DNA from: G965267425 sp965267425
Lineage (GTDB): Bacteria; Bacteroidota; Bacteroidia; Flavobacteriales_E; Vicingaceae
Direction of reading: 5' to 3'
Assembly: GCA_965267425.1 (NCBI GenBank)
Contig: OZ253959.1
Location: 1-64,000, forward strand
Length of the DNA: 64,000 nucleotides
The notes under the pieces are model-generated. The model ran no database searches. It worked only from the letters and a program-made list of their open reading frames with translations, and was not told the origin of the DNA. A program made the translations under genes and the position numbers. Of this stretch, positions 1 through 8,038 are shown piece by piece (the stretch's first letter is position 1; each line of letters begins with the position of its first letter).

Positions 1-432
1 GCATTTGGTATTGATGCCACTCATGAACAGGTTGTTGAGGCTGCAAAAGTTGCCAATGCACATCAGTTTATCATGGATATGCCAAACCAATATGAAACGA
101 ATATTGGAGATAGAGGGAACAAGCTTTCAGGAGGCCAAAGACAGCGATTGAGCATTGCACGTGCCGTGTTGAAGAACCCTCCAATTCTAATTTTAGATGA
201 AGCAACCTCCGCGCTCGATACGGAATCCGAAAAATTGGTTCAGGATGCTCTGTATAAACTGATGAAAAACAGAACCTCCATTGTGATTGCCCACCGCTTA
301 TCTACCATACAACATGCCGATGAAATTGTGGTCATTGATCAAGGGAAAATTGCCGAAAAAGGTTCGCATAATGACCTCCTCGAAAAAAACGGTATTTACA
401 AAAAGTTGTATGACTTGCAGATGTTTGACTAA
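1..432 (+). CDS. ABC exporter, ATP-binding C-terminal part (5' end outside window)
   Basis: The reading frame is open from the first base, so this is the last 143 residues of a longer protein. It holds the distal half of an ABC nucleotide-binding domain: the signature LSGGQRQRLSIARAV, Walker B and D-loop ILILDEATSALD, and the H-loop IVIAHRLST. The order and the short tail after the H-loop are those of MsbA/multidrug-type exporters in which membrane and ATPase domains are fused. Family knowledge suggests ATP-driven export of a lipid or hydrophobic compound across the inner membrane; the substrate cannot be told because the membrane domain and Walker A lie outside. It ends four bases before the convergent nadD, with no clear terminator between them. 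Confidence 0.9.
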   Translation, partial: AFGIDATHEQVVEAAKVANAHQFIMDMPNQYETNIGDRGNKLSGGQRQRLSIARAVLKNPPILILDEATSALDTESEKLVQDALYKLMKNRTSIVIAHRLSTIQHADEIVVIDQGKIAEKGSHNDLLEKNGIYKKLYDLQMFD

Positions 433-436
433 AAGG

Positions 437-1015
437 TCAAGTACCTGAATAAAAGTGCATTTCTTGCACGTAATCGCTCACTGATTTTGGCATGTAATGC
501 CTGACATCTTTCCCTTCTGAAATCGCTTTTCTAATGAAGGATGAAGAAATACGCATTATGGGTGCATCACAAAACTTTACTTGCTTGTGATCTTTCAACG
601 GTAGCTCATCAAAACTATCCCTGGGATACACATACAACTCATGATCTGCCAAAATCTGTTCATGGTTTTTCCACTTGTGAAAATGATGCAAATTATCTGC
701 TCCCATAATGAGTACAAACTCATAATCAGGATGTGACTCTTTCAGATATGTTAGTGTATCAATGGTATAATTCGGTTGTGGCAATTTAAATTCAATATCC
801 GACGCCTTAAAGCGATTATCATCTTCTATGGCCAGATTGACCAACCTTAATCGATGGTAGTCTTGCAGCATGGATTTTTTAACCTTAAATGGATTGTGAG
901 GTGTTACCACAATCCATATTTTTTCCAAATCCGTAAATTCTACCATGTAATTGGCAATGACCATGTGTCCAACATGAATCGGGTTGTACGTGCCAAAAAA
1001 CAAGCCTATTTTCAT
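437..1015 (-). CDS. nadD: Nicotinate-nucleotide adenylyltransferase
   Basis: 192 residues, the usual NadD length. It transfers AMP from ATP to nicotinate mononucleotide in cytoplasmic NAD synthesis. The nucleotidyltransferase motif GTYNPIHVGHM (residues 8-18, with the HxGH signature) opens the Rossmann-like fold, and ISSSFIRKAI near residue 155 is the second conserved ATP-binding motif. It is last in a tight minus-strand operon yicC-gmk-nadD, only 6 bases after gmk, a gene order commonly seen in Bacteroidota. Transcription probably comes from the promoter proposed upstream of yicC. Confidence 0.95.
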   Translation of the reverse strand: MKIGLFFGTYNPIHVGHMVIANYMVEFTDLEKIWIVVTPHNPFKVKKSMLQDYHRLRLVNLAIEDDNRFKASDIEFKLPQPNYTIDTLTYLKESHPDYEFVLIMGADNLHHFHKWKNHEQILADHELYVYPRDSFDELPLKDHKQVKFCDAPIMRISSSFIRKAISEGKDVRHYMPKSVSDYVQEMHFYSGT

Positions 1016-1021
1016 GAAAGG

Positions 1022-1612
1022 TTAGTGGTTATTGATAAAAGAATCAACAATGGTTGCGGCATTCTTGCACGCCTTTTCCAAATCATCATTAATGAGTTCA
1101 ACATCAAACCATTTGGAAAATTCTACTTCTTTTCGAGCCTTTTCCATTCGCTTGGCAATTTTTTCAGGGCTTTCTGTACCTCTGCCTACCAATCTCTTTT
1201 CGAGCTCATCCAAGGTTGGGGCTTTAACATAAATGGCCAGTGCTTTTTCTTTGAAATACTTGGTCAAACTCAACCCACCGACAACGTCAACATCAAAAAT
1301 GACATTTTTGTTTTCACTCCAGATTCTTTCAATTTCTGACTTCAATGTACCGTAAAAATTGTTTTCATATACTTCTTCCCACTCAACAAATTCATTCTCT
1401 TCAATTTTTTGTTTAAAATCTTCCGTTGTCAAAAAATGATAGTCTTTGCCGTCCACCTCATCTGGTCTTTTTGGCCTATTGCAAGCACTGACTGAAAACG
1501 CCAGATCATTTCTGTGTTCAATAAGGTATTTAACTATGGTGGTTTTCCCCGATCCTGAAGGGGCAGAAAATATGATGCATTTTCCCCCGGTCTTTCCTTC
1601 TGATGTTGTCAT
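1022..1612 (-). CDS. gmk: Guanylate kinase
   Basis: 196 residues. It phosphorylates GMP to GDP with ATP in purine nucleotide metabolism. The P-loop SAPSGSGKTT sits at residues 16-25, followed by the GMP-binding section (SACNRPKRPDEVDGKDYHF) and the lid region with its run of arginines (RLVGRGTESPEKIAKRM). The gene starts 4 bases after yicC and stops 6 bases before nadD, so the three are almost certainly cotranscribed. Nothing in the sequence suggests loss of activity. Confidence 0.96.
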   Translation of the reverse strand: MTTSEGKTGGKCIIFSAPSGSGKTTIVKYLIEHRNDLAFSVSACNRPKRPDEVDGKDYHFLTTEDFKQKIEENEFVEWEEVYENNFYGTLKSEIERIWSENKNVIFDVDVVGGLSLTKYFKEKALAIYVKAPTLDELEKRLVGRGTESPEKIAKRMEKARKEVEFSKWFDVELINDDLEKACKNAATIVDSFINNH

Positions 1613-1616
1613 GAGA

Positions 1617-2486
1617 TTACAATACGTTCAGTAATTGCTCTTTAATTTTTTCAAGTTCATCCTTCATTCCCACTACATGCTTTTGTATATCTGCATCATT
1701 GGCTTTGGAACCAATGGTGTTGATTTCTCTACCCATTTCCTGAGAAATAAATCCCAATTTTTTTCCTTGACCACGACCGTCTTTCATGATTTCCAAAAAG
1801 TAATTGCAATGTGCAGAAAGCCGCACTTTTTCTTCCGTGATGTCGAGTTTTTCAAGGTAATAAATCAATTCTTGCTCAAACCGATCTTCATTCACAGACG
1901 TACTTTCCAATTGATCCAGGTTAGACTTAATACGATCTTTAATCCTATCCATTCGGCCCTGCTCTAATTTGGATATTTCCTCAATTGCGTTCGCAATATG
2001 ATTGACTCTGTTTTGAATGTCCTCATGAAGCTTCTTTCCTTCGGTAATTCTAAATTCTCTTAATTCAGTGATGGCCTTTTTAATCGTTTCCAGCAGGACA
2101 TTCCATTCTTCCTCTGAAAGCGATTCTTTGTCTTGTTTCACTACATCAGGAAGCTTTACAAGAGTGCTCAGCAAATCCCCGCGGTCGATTCCGGTTTCTT
2201 TGGCAAGGTTATCCAAAACCTCAAAATACTTTTTGAAACTCTGCTCATCAAGCGTGTATTCTCCCAGGCCATTCATGGATTCAATGCCTATGTTGATTTC
2301 TATCTTTCCTCTTGTCAACTCATTGGAAACCAACGCTCGCATATCCAATTCTTTTTCGCGATAAACGCTTGGACATTTGACATTGATGTCTGCCTGTTTA
2401 CCATTCAACGAACGAATTTGAACGGTTAATCTTTTATCCTGAAATTCACTTTTTCCCTGGCCGAAACCAGTCATTGATACAAGCAT
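1617..2486 (-). CDS. yicC: YicC family protein (putative endoribonuclease)
   Basis: About 289 residues. The N-terminus MLVSMTGFGQG matches the start of the YicC family, which is why the ATG at 2486 is preferred over an in-frame TTG four codons upstream. The C-terminal part (GFISQEMGREINTIGSKAND) is the conserved DUF1732 segment carrying the acidic and histidine-flanked motifs of the family. E. coli YicC has been described as a stress-linked endoribonuclease acting in RNA turnover; transfer of that role here is inference. It is the first gene of the yicC-gmk-nadD operon and has a good promoter match immediately upstream, giving a leader of about 15-20 bases. Confidence 0.9.
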   Translation of the reverse strand: MLVSMTGFGQGKSEFQDKRLTVQIRSLNGKQADINVKCPSVYREKELDMRALVSNELTRGKIEINIGIESMNGLGEYTLDEQSFKKYFEVLDNLAKETGIDRGDLLSTLVKLPDVVKQDKESLSEEEWNVLLETIKKAITELREFRITEGKKLHEDIQNRVNHIANAIEEISKLEQGRMDRIKDRIKSNLDQLESTSVNEDRFEQELIYYLEKLDITEEKVRLSAHCNYFLEIMKDGRGQGKKLGFISQEMGREINTIGSKANDADIQKHVVGMKDELEKIKEQLLNVL

Positions 2487-2507
2487 GCCTTTATTCAATT
2501 AGCACGG

Positions 2508-2537
2508 TAAAGTTATAAATATAGCGTTTGGATTCAA
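2508..2537 (-). promoter_or_regulatory. Promoter candidate for yicC-gmk-nadD
   Basis: On the minus strand TTG (2537-2535), a 19-base spacer, then TAACTTTA (2515-2508). This fits the Bacteroidota primary-sigma consensus TTG-N19-TAnnTTTG with one mismatch in the -7 box. The start point would fall roughly 20 bases before the yicC ATG. The -33 element overlaps the last bases of the upstream EamA gene. Confidence 0.5.
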
Positions 2538-3424
2538 CCCTTGATACGCGTTTGTTTACTAACGAGATATACGCCGGTAAAAATGATGATGGTTGACACC
2601 ACACCAATCATGGTAGGTTCATCTTTCCCCAACAAAATGGCAAACATGGTAGCCAATACGGGCTGCAAATAAATGTATGTACTTGCAATGGAAGGATTCA
2701 GCACCTTCAATCCAAAAATATTAAACAGATAGGCAAAAAATGTTGTGCCAATAATAACATAAAGAACCTTTAGATAGATATCGGTTGGCATGCTCTGCCA
2801 GTTGATTTGTGTGAATTCTTCAAATCCAAAAGGAATCACAAAAAATAATCCGAACAGAAATACCCATTTAATAACCGTTAACGGTTTGTACTTCTTCATC
2901 AGTGGTTTCACCATAACCAGGTAAATTCCATAAGATGCTGAATTGATGAATACGCATAAATCTCCAAAAGATCCATTGAGGTTAACGGCTTCTGAACTTC
3001 CATGAACAATCAATAACACAGCACCACATAAGCCCAAGACAATTCCCAGAATTCGGGTCCACGTTAATTTCATGCCCAAAAAAATAGCCGAAAACAACAA
3101 TACCAGAACTGGGTTAGTGGTCATCAAAATGGAAGCGTTAATTGGCGAAGTCCAGTTTAAGCCTTTAAAGAATAACAATTGATTGATGGCAACGCCAAAA
3201 AGTCCACAAAAAATGATACGCGGAAAATCTTTTTTGTCAATTTTCTCTTTGCTCATTGCCCAATGAAGTCCCCAAAACAAAATCAAAGCACCAACCACTC
3301 TCAACAAAATGAATCCAAAAGGTTGGACATAACCGTTCATTACATCTTTGGCAAAAATGTAATTGGCCGCATATATGAGATTGGCACCAAACAAGGCAGC
3401 ATGTGCCTGAATTTTGGAATTCAT
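2534..3424 (-). CDS. EamA/DMT family transporter
   Basis: 296 residues, almost entirely hydrophobic, with about ten predicted membrane spans arranged as two repeated EamA halves. Each half ends in the typical pattern (for example IFLGMKLTWTRILGIVLGL in the first and LLGKDEPTMIGVVSTIIIF in the second). Members of the drug/metabolite transporter superfamily export amino acids, nucleotides or other small metabolites; the substrate here is unknown. The start codon overlaps the stop of the upstream ArsC-like gene by four bases (ATGA), so the two are translationally coupled. Confidence 0.9.
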   Translation of the reverse strand: MNSKIQAHAALFGANLIYAANYIFAKDVMNGYVQPFGFILLRVVGALILFWGLHWAMSKEKIDKKDFPRIIFCGLFGVAINQLLFFKGLNWTSPINASILMTTNPVLVLLFSAIFLGMKLTWTRILGIVLGLCGAVLLIVHGSSEAVNLNGSFGDLCVFINSASYGIYLVMVKPLMKKYKPLTVIKWVFLFGLFFVIPFGFEEFTQINWQSMPTDIYLKVLYVIIGTTFFAYLFNIFGLKVLNPSIASTYIYLQPVLATMFAILLGKDEPTMIGVVSTIIIFTGVYLVSKQTRIKG

Positions 3425-3774
3425 TGGTTAACGATTTCCAGCATATTTTTAACCACAGTCGGACTATTTCCAACAAAAATATGTTCATTGAAAATGATGA
3501 CCGGTCTTTTCAAAAAAGTATATTCTTCGAGAATTAACGTGCGAAAATCTTCGTCTTTTAGTGATTTGTTTTTCAACTCTGATCCTTGGAATTTTCTGGC
3601 TCGCTTATTGAACAATTCTTCATAAGATGAGGTTTTTTCCCTTATGGCATCCAAATCTTTTGAATTGATCGGTTGTTCTTTTATGTTTTGTTGTTCAAAC
3701 GTGTCCAGATTGGAAATTTGCGACATGATTCTTTTGCATGTATCGCATGTAGCCAGATAATATATTTTCTTCAT
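3421..3774 (-). CDS. ArsC/Spx-family thioredoxin-fold protein
   Basis: 117 residues from the ATG at 3774; an in-frame TTG three codons earlier is less likely. The N-terminus KKIYYLATCDTCKRIM carries a CxxC pair (Cys10 and Cys13) on the first strand of a thioredoxin-like fold, and the C-terminal RPVIIFNEHIFVG matches the conserved Arg-Pro segment of the ArsC/Spx/YffB family. Relatives are glutathione- or thioredoxin-dependent arsenate reductases or regulators such as Spx. No arsenic genes are nearby, so the arsenate role is not supported. A TAGATTTG box at 3788-3781 just before the start could be its promoter, with an almost leaderless transcript. Confidence 0.8.
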   Translation of the reverse strand: MKKIYYLATCDTCKRIMSQISNLDTFEQQNIKEQPINSKDLDAIREKTSSYEELFNKRARKFQGSELKNKSLKDEDFRTLILEEYTFLKRPVIIFNEHIFVGNSPTVVKNMLEIVNQ

Positions 3775-3853
3775 TCTGAGCAAATCTAAGGGAAAGTTTA
3801 AAAATTCACATTAGGTTTGTGATGTATTTTAGCTGCACATTATCATATCATCA

Positions 3854-4906
3854 ATGGCCCAATCTGATGCCTTAAAAATCTTCTCTGTCCGACGTGTTTT
3901 GATACCGGTTGTTTTGGGTTTGGCCGGTGCTTCCTATTTATTGTATGCCACATTTGACCCCTCAGCGTTGGAACAAATAAACTGGACTTATCGAACCATT
4001 GTTTGGTTGTTTGTGGCGCTGTTAATGATGGCCATTCGAGACGTGGCATATATGTATCGCATTCGTGTACTAACGGATAACAAAATTTCGTGGAGAAATA
4101 GTTTTGATGTGATCATGCTTTGGGAATTTGCGTCGGCATTGACCCCTTCTGTTGTTGGAGGCAGCAGCATTGCGCTATACATCGTACATAAAGAAGGAGT
4201 GAGTGTTGGCAGAAGCACTTCGGTTGTTATGGTTACCGCGTTAATGGATGAGTTGTTTTACATTATAATGGTACCGATTATATTATTAATTACAGGAATG
4301 TCCAATCTCTTTCCAGTGGCATTGGAAAAAGAATTCTTTGGAATCACGTTTGGAACAAAAGGGTTGTTTTTATTGGGTTATGTATTTATCATCTTTTTGA
4401 CCAGTATGATTGTTTATGGCATATTGATAAACCCCCGTGGTTTCAAGGCCATTATTTTATCCGTTTTTAAAATTCGATTTTTACGGAAGTGGCGTTACCG
4501 AGGTATCCAAGTGGGAAATGATATTATAACTGCATCTAAAGAATTTCGAAGCAAACCCTTTTCATTTTGGGCCAAAGCATTTGGAGCAACATTCTTCTCT
4601 TGGACGGCGAGGTATTGGGTAGTCAATTTTTTGATTTTAGCCTTTTTGACCGTTGATGATCATCTGTTGATATATGCACGTCAATTGGTCATGTGGGTCA
4701 TCATGCTCATTAGTCCTACCCCAGGTAGTAGTGGTGTAGCTGAGCTTGCTTTTTCAGGATTTCTTGGTGAATTCACGCTGGGGTTGGGAGCTGCACTTGC
4801 GCTGCTTTGGAGATTGTTTAGTTATTATCCTTACTTATTTATTGGCGCAGTTGTGCTTCCCAATTGGTTGAAAAGGACCCATGGAACCCAACAACAAGAA
4901 AATTGA
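3854..4906 (+). CDS. UPF0104 (lysylphosphatidylglycerol synthase-type) membrane protein
   Basis: 350 residues with about eight hydrophobic spans. It resembles the transmembrane module of lysylphosphatidylglycerol synthases and AglD-like proteins: the loop MLWEFASALTPSVVGGSSIA in the first half and MLISPTPGSSGVAELAF in the second are the conserved Pro/Gly-rich loops of this family. The soluble aminoacyltransferase domain of true MprF is absent, so this is the flippase-like half alone; lipid or polyprenyl-linked substrate transport is a reasonable inference, not proven. It faces away from the ArsC-like gene, and TAGGTTTG at 3813-3820 is a possible -7 box. Confidence 0.85.
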   Translation: MAQSDALKIFSVRRVLIPVVLGLAGASYLLYATFDPSALEQINWTYRTIVWLFVALLMMAIRDVAYMYRIRVLTDNKISWRNSFDVIMLWEFASALTPSVVGGSSIALYIVHKEGVSVGRSTSVVMVTALMDELFYIIMVPIILLITGMSNLFPVALEKEFFGITFGTKGLFLLGYVFIIFLTSMIVYGILINPRGFKAIILSVFKIRFLRKWRYRGIQVGNDIITASKEFRSKPFSFWAKAFGATFFSWTARYWVVNFLILAFLTVDDHLLIYARQLVMWVIMLISPTPGSSGVAELAFSGFLGEFTLGLGAALALLWRLFSYYPYLFIGAVVLPNWLKRTHGTQQQEN

Positions 4907-4972
4907 ATTAATTGGTAGCAATGACGTTTAATATGAAGTCTTTGGTAAATTAGCGCCTCAATAAATCATACT

Positions 4973-6115
4973 ATGAAATTTGCAACAAAAGCCATTCATG
5001 CAGGACAATCTCCTGACCCCACAACAGGGGCAATAATGACTCCCGTTTACCAGACATCAACTTATGTTCAGGCCAGTCCGGGAGATCATAAAGGTTTTGA
5101 GTATTCCAGAACGGGAAACCCAACACGTGAGGCCTTGGAAAAGAATCTTGCTGCCCTTGAAAATGGAAAATACGGCCTTTGTTTTGGTAGTGGAATGGCA
5201 GCCATTGATGCCATATTGAAGACTTTGAAACCCGGTGATGAGATTATTTCTACCAATGATTTATATGGTGGGAGTTATCGATTGTTCACCAAGATATTTG
5301 AACAATACGGCCTTGGATTTCATTTTGTTGGAATGAGTGATGTTCAAAATGTAAAGGATAAAGTCAATGAAAACACAAAATTGATTTGGGTAGAAACGCC
5401 TACCAACCCAATGCTGAATATTGTAGACATCAAAGAGATGGCCGAAGTAGCAAAAAGTTGTGGAGCGTTGTTGGCTGTGGACAATACGTTTGCTTCTCCC
5501 TATTTGCAAAATCCACTTGATTTAGGAGCAGATGTGGTTATGCATTCCATTACCAAGTACATTGGCGGACACTCTGATGTTGTCATGGGGGCACTGATAA
5601 CTGGATCAGATGAGTTGGCTGAGAAATTATACTTTATTCAAAATTCCAGTGGTGCGGTGACTTCACCTATGGATAGCTTCTTGGTATTGAGGGGAATCAA
5701 GACCTTGCATATTCGAATGCAAAGACATTGTGAAAATGGAAGTGCCATTGCCAATTTATTGAAATCACATCCGAAAGTAGAAAATGTATATTGGCCAGGG
5801 TTTGAAAATCATCCTAATCACGATATTGCCAAGAGACAAATGAAAGATTTTGGAGGAATGATTTCATTTACATTAAAAGAAGATACAACGGAAGCTGCTA
5901 ACCGAATATTGGAAAATACCAAGTTGTTTTCATTGGCAGAATCTTTAGGAGGAGTAGAATCACTTATTGGACATCCTGCTTCCATGACCCATGCCTCCAT
6001 TCCGAGAGAAGAAAGACTCAAAACAGGGGTAAGAGATTCTTTGATACGATTGAGTGTTGGAATTGAAGACATTGATGATTTAATTGGAGATTTACAAAAT
6101 GCCTTGAACGCGTAG
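4973..6115 (+). CDS. metB: Cystathionine gamma-synthase / Cys-Met metabolism PLP enzyme
   Basis: 380 residues, full length for the trans-sulfuration enzyme family. The N-terminal block (TKAIHAGQSPDPTTGAIMTP) and the YSRTGNPTREALE motif are typical, and the pyridoxal-phosphate lysine is Lys195 in SITKYIGGHSDVVMG. The family includes cystathionine gamma-synthase (MetB), cystathionine gamma-lyase and methionine gamma-lyase; the sequence most resembles Bacteroidota proteins annotated as MetB or MccB, and the exact reaction is not fixed by motif alone. It is followed after only 2 bases by the TrkA gene, suggesting cotranscription. Confidence 0.88.
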   Translation: MKFATKAIHAGQSPDPTTGAIMTPVYQTSTYVQASPGDHKGFEYSRTGNPTREALEKNLAALENGKYGLCFGSGMAAIDAILKTLKPGDEIISTNDLYGGSYRLFTKIFEQYGLGFHFVGMSDVQNVKDKVNENTKLIWVETPTNPMLNIVDIKEMAEVAKSCGALLAVDNTFASPYLQNPLDLGADVVMHSITKYIGGHSDVVMGALITGSDELAEKLYFIQNSSGAVTSPMDSFLVLRGIKTLHIRMQRHCENGSAIANLLKSHPKVENVYWPGFENHPNHDIAKRQMKDFGGMISFTLKEDTTEAANRILENTKLFSLAESLGGVESLIGHPASMTHASIPREERLKTGVRDSLIRLSVGIEDIDDLIGDLQNALNA

Positions 6116-6117
6116 TT

Positions 6118-6813
6118 ATGAGCAATCAACGATTTACCGTAATTGGTGTAGGAAAATTTGGAAGGGCCATTGCCAGAAAACTCTCTGAAAAAGGAGCAGA
6201 GGTAGTTGCTGTGGACATGGATGAATCCAATATTGATAGGCTTCAGGAAGAGGTGGCTTACACCATTTGTTTGGATGCAACCGATAAAAAAGCCTTGATT
6301 TCTCAAAACATTGCGGCCTCTGAAGCGGTTGTTCTCGCTATCGGTGAAAATTTTGAAGCGCTCATTTTGTGTGCAGTTTATTTGCAAGAGCTCAATGTGA
6401 AAAGATTGATTGCCAGAGCAAATGGCTCACAGCAAAAGCAGATTTTGGAAAAAATTGGTGTCACGGAAATCTTATCTCCAGAGGATGAAGTAGGAACCGT
6501 TGTGGCCGAACGACTGCTAAACCCAAGTGTAATTTCTGTTTTGCAATTGCCCGACGATTATGAAATTGCAGAAATAAAGGCTCCCAAGGGTGTGATAAAT
6601 AGAACCTTAGAGGATATCAACCTGCGTGATAAGTACAATTTGAACCTGGTAACCATTGAACGTGAATTCCACAATGACAAAAAGGGAGAAATTGTGGTTG
6701 ACCAGCATATCATTGGTATTCCCAGACCTGATACAAAATTGATGGAATTTGATTCCATTGTTGTGTTTGGTATGACCAAGGACATTAATCGATTTATCGA
6801 AATCAACAGCTGA
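6118..6813 (+). CDS. TrkA/KtrA-family potassium channel regulatory subunit
   Basis: 231 residues. An N-terminal RCK domain begins with the dinucleotide-binding motif VIGVGKFGRAIA and its following acidic residue (VAVDMDESNI), and a C-terminal RCK_C domain covers roughly residues 140-230. These cytoplasmic subunits bind NAD(H) or ATP and gate a Trk/Ktr membrane channel for potassium uptake. The membrane partner (TrkH/KtrB) is not in the window. Its stop codon abuts the stop of the convergent isochorismatase-fold gene with no intergenic base. Confidence 0.9.
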   Translation: MSNQRFTVIGVGKFGRAIARKLSEKGAEVVAVDMDESNIDRLQEEVAYTICLDATDKKALISQNIAASEAVVLAIGENFEALILCAVYLQELNVKRLIARANGSQQKQILEKIGVTEILSPEDEVGTVVAERLLNPSVISVLQLPDDYEIAEIKAPKGVINRTLEDINLRDKYNLNLVTIEREFHNDKKGEIVVDQHIIGIPRPDTKLMEFDSIVVFGMTKDINRFIEINS

Positions 6814-7668
6814 TTAAAGTTCTGACATTACCCTCAACCTCGGGTGTGAACGAATTGGCAACTCACCAGGAGCATTAACTCGAAAAGGTTCCGTAAATCT
6901 TATTCGCTCCAGCTCTTGAATGTTCTCCTGATTGGTTATGTCCTGTCTCAATTCATGCTGCAATTCCATGTATCTCTCTTCAACTTGTGGATGTATGAAC
7001 AAGGGTAGCGATTGGACTCTGGTTTCCGTGGCATCCAATACCACAGGCGCCGTCAATACCTCTTGCAACTGTTGAACACCTTGGTGATTCAATAAGGATA
7101 AGTTATCTTCAAAGTCACCTAAAACAGTTGATTCTACGCAATTCTCACATTCCGTACCCATCACCACTGCATGTGTGAAATTTCCTTTTTTGAGTTTAAC
7201 ACGCATTTGCCACGAGCTAAATGCATTGAGACTGGGCTTAATGATTCGCTCCGCCTCTGGTGCAATTTCACGCAACTCCTGATGTGTTGGCGGTTCGCCA
7301 TAATTCGATTCAACAAATACGATATGAGCGTTATTTTTCTGCAATACTTTCAATAAGTGTATTTGATTATCCAATAATCTGGTTTCTCCATAAAAGGCAT
7401 TCTCCCAATGTTCCCCTTGCATATCAATGACAAGGCCCAAAATTTTGTGGTTAGGATTGGCACTGATTTTAGATATTTCAGCTTCTAAACTTCCCGGATT
7501 AGTCGGTGCTTTTCCATTACGGTCAACGTTTGATACAGGATTGTTGTCAGCATATACAAAAAAAGAGTGATTAACTTTTTTCATGTCAGTTTCAAGAAAC
7601 ATCCCACAAATTGATAGTGATGATGAGGTCATCCATAAAAAGATGATGATATAATTGATGTTGCGCAT
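6814..7668 (-). CDS. Secreted isochorismatase-fold (cysteine hydrolase) protein with RHS-core-like segment
   Basis: 284 residues. Residues 1-27 are hydrophobic and look like a signal peptide or membrane anchor. Residues 36-55 (FFVYADNNPVSNVDRNGKAP) closely follow the closing motif of RHS-associated core domains (YxYxxNNPVxxxDPxG). From about residue 74 comes a cysteine-hydrolase/isochorismatase fold, with a plausible Asp82-Lys144-Cys177 triad in LVIDMQ, IIKPSLNAF and GTECENCVEST. The family hydrolyses amides or vinyl ethers; the substrate is unknown. The combination of an RHS-like boundary with this fold is unusual and is treated as a finding. A start at Met29 (position 7584) would drop the hydrophobic segment and begin right at the RHS-like part. 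The last 60-70 residues are not recognised. Confidence 0.7.
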   Translation of the reverse strand: MRNINYIIIFLWMTSSSLSICGMFLETDMKKVNHSFFVYADNNPVSNVDRNGKAPTNPGSLEAEISKISANPNHKILGLVIDMQGEHWENAFYGETRLLDNQIHLLKVLQKNNAHIVFVESNYGEPPTHQELREIAPEAERIIKPSLNAFSSWQMRVKLKKGNFTHAVVMGTECENCVESTVLGDFEDNLSLLNHQGVQQLQEVLTAPVVLDATETRVQSLPLFIHPQVEERYMELQHELRQDITNQENIQELERIRFTEPFRVNAPGELPIRSHPRLRVMSEL

Positions 7669-7832
7669 AGCAGTTCAAAATGACCAAAGTATCTGCGGAA
7701 AAAAGTACAGCAATATGAACATTACTGGTTTTTAATTAATACGGAATTTACCTAGGTCAAACATATTTGAACAGATGAATTCGTAAATCCTTTTTTTCAT
7801 GTTAAAACAATTTGTATTTTCGCAGCCCACTT

Positions 7833-7919
<87 letters not shown>

Positions 7920-7935
7920 TTGAAACTAAACCTTT

Positions 7936-7965
7936 AAAAAGCTGACAAAAATGTCAGCTTTTTTT
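7936..7965 (+). terminator. Rho-independent terminator after tRNA-Leu
   Basis: The stem GCTGACA (7941-7947) pairs with TGTCAGC (7952-7958) around a four-A loop, is extended by flanking A/T runs, and is followed by seven T residues. It lies 20 bases past the tRNA end. The symmetric A-tract means it could also stop transcription on the minus strand, although no gene needs it there. Confidence 0.85.
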
Positions 7966-8038
7966 GTTCTTGAAAAACACTCCCCCTTTGCATTAATCAG
8001 CAAGGTGTCATTATCGTCATCTGCGCGAAAATCTGATA

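Noticed and set aside
854..1339. 161-codon open frame on the plus strand opposite nadD and gmk
   Set aside because: It is antisense to two clear enzyme genes, has no family resemblance, and its translation is a low-quality mirror of their codons.
4907..4972. Possible SAM-type riboswitch before the cystathionine gamma-synthase gene
   Set aside because: The gap is only 66 bases and shows no stems or conserved core of any methionine-related riboswitch.
5818..6387. 189-codon open frame on the minus strand across metB and the TrkA gene
   Set aside because: It spans the 3' end of one real gene and the 5' end of another on the opposite strand and shows no domain or promoter.
7815..7822. TATTTTCG as a promoter box of tRNA-Leu
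   Set aside because: One mismatch in the key TTTG part and no TTG at the right distance upstream; too weak to list.
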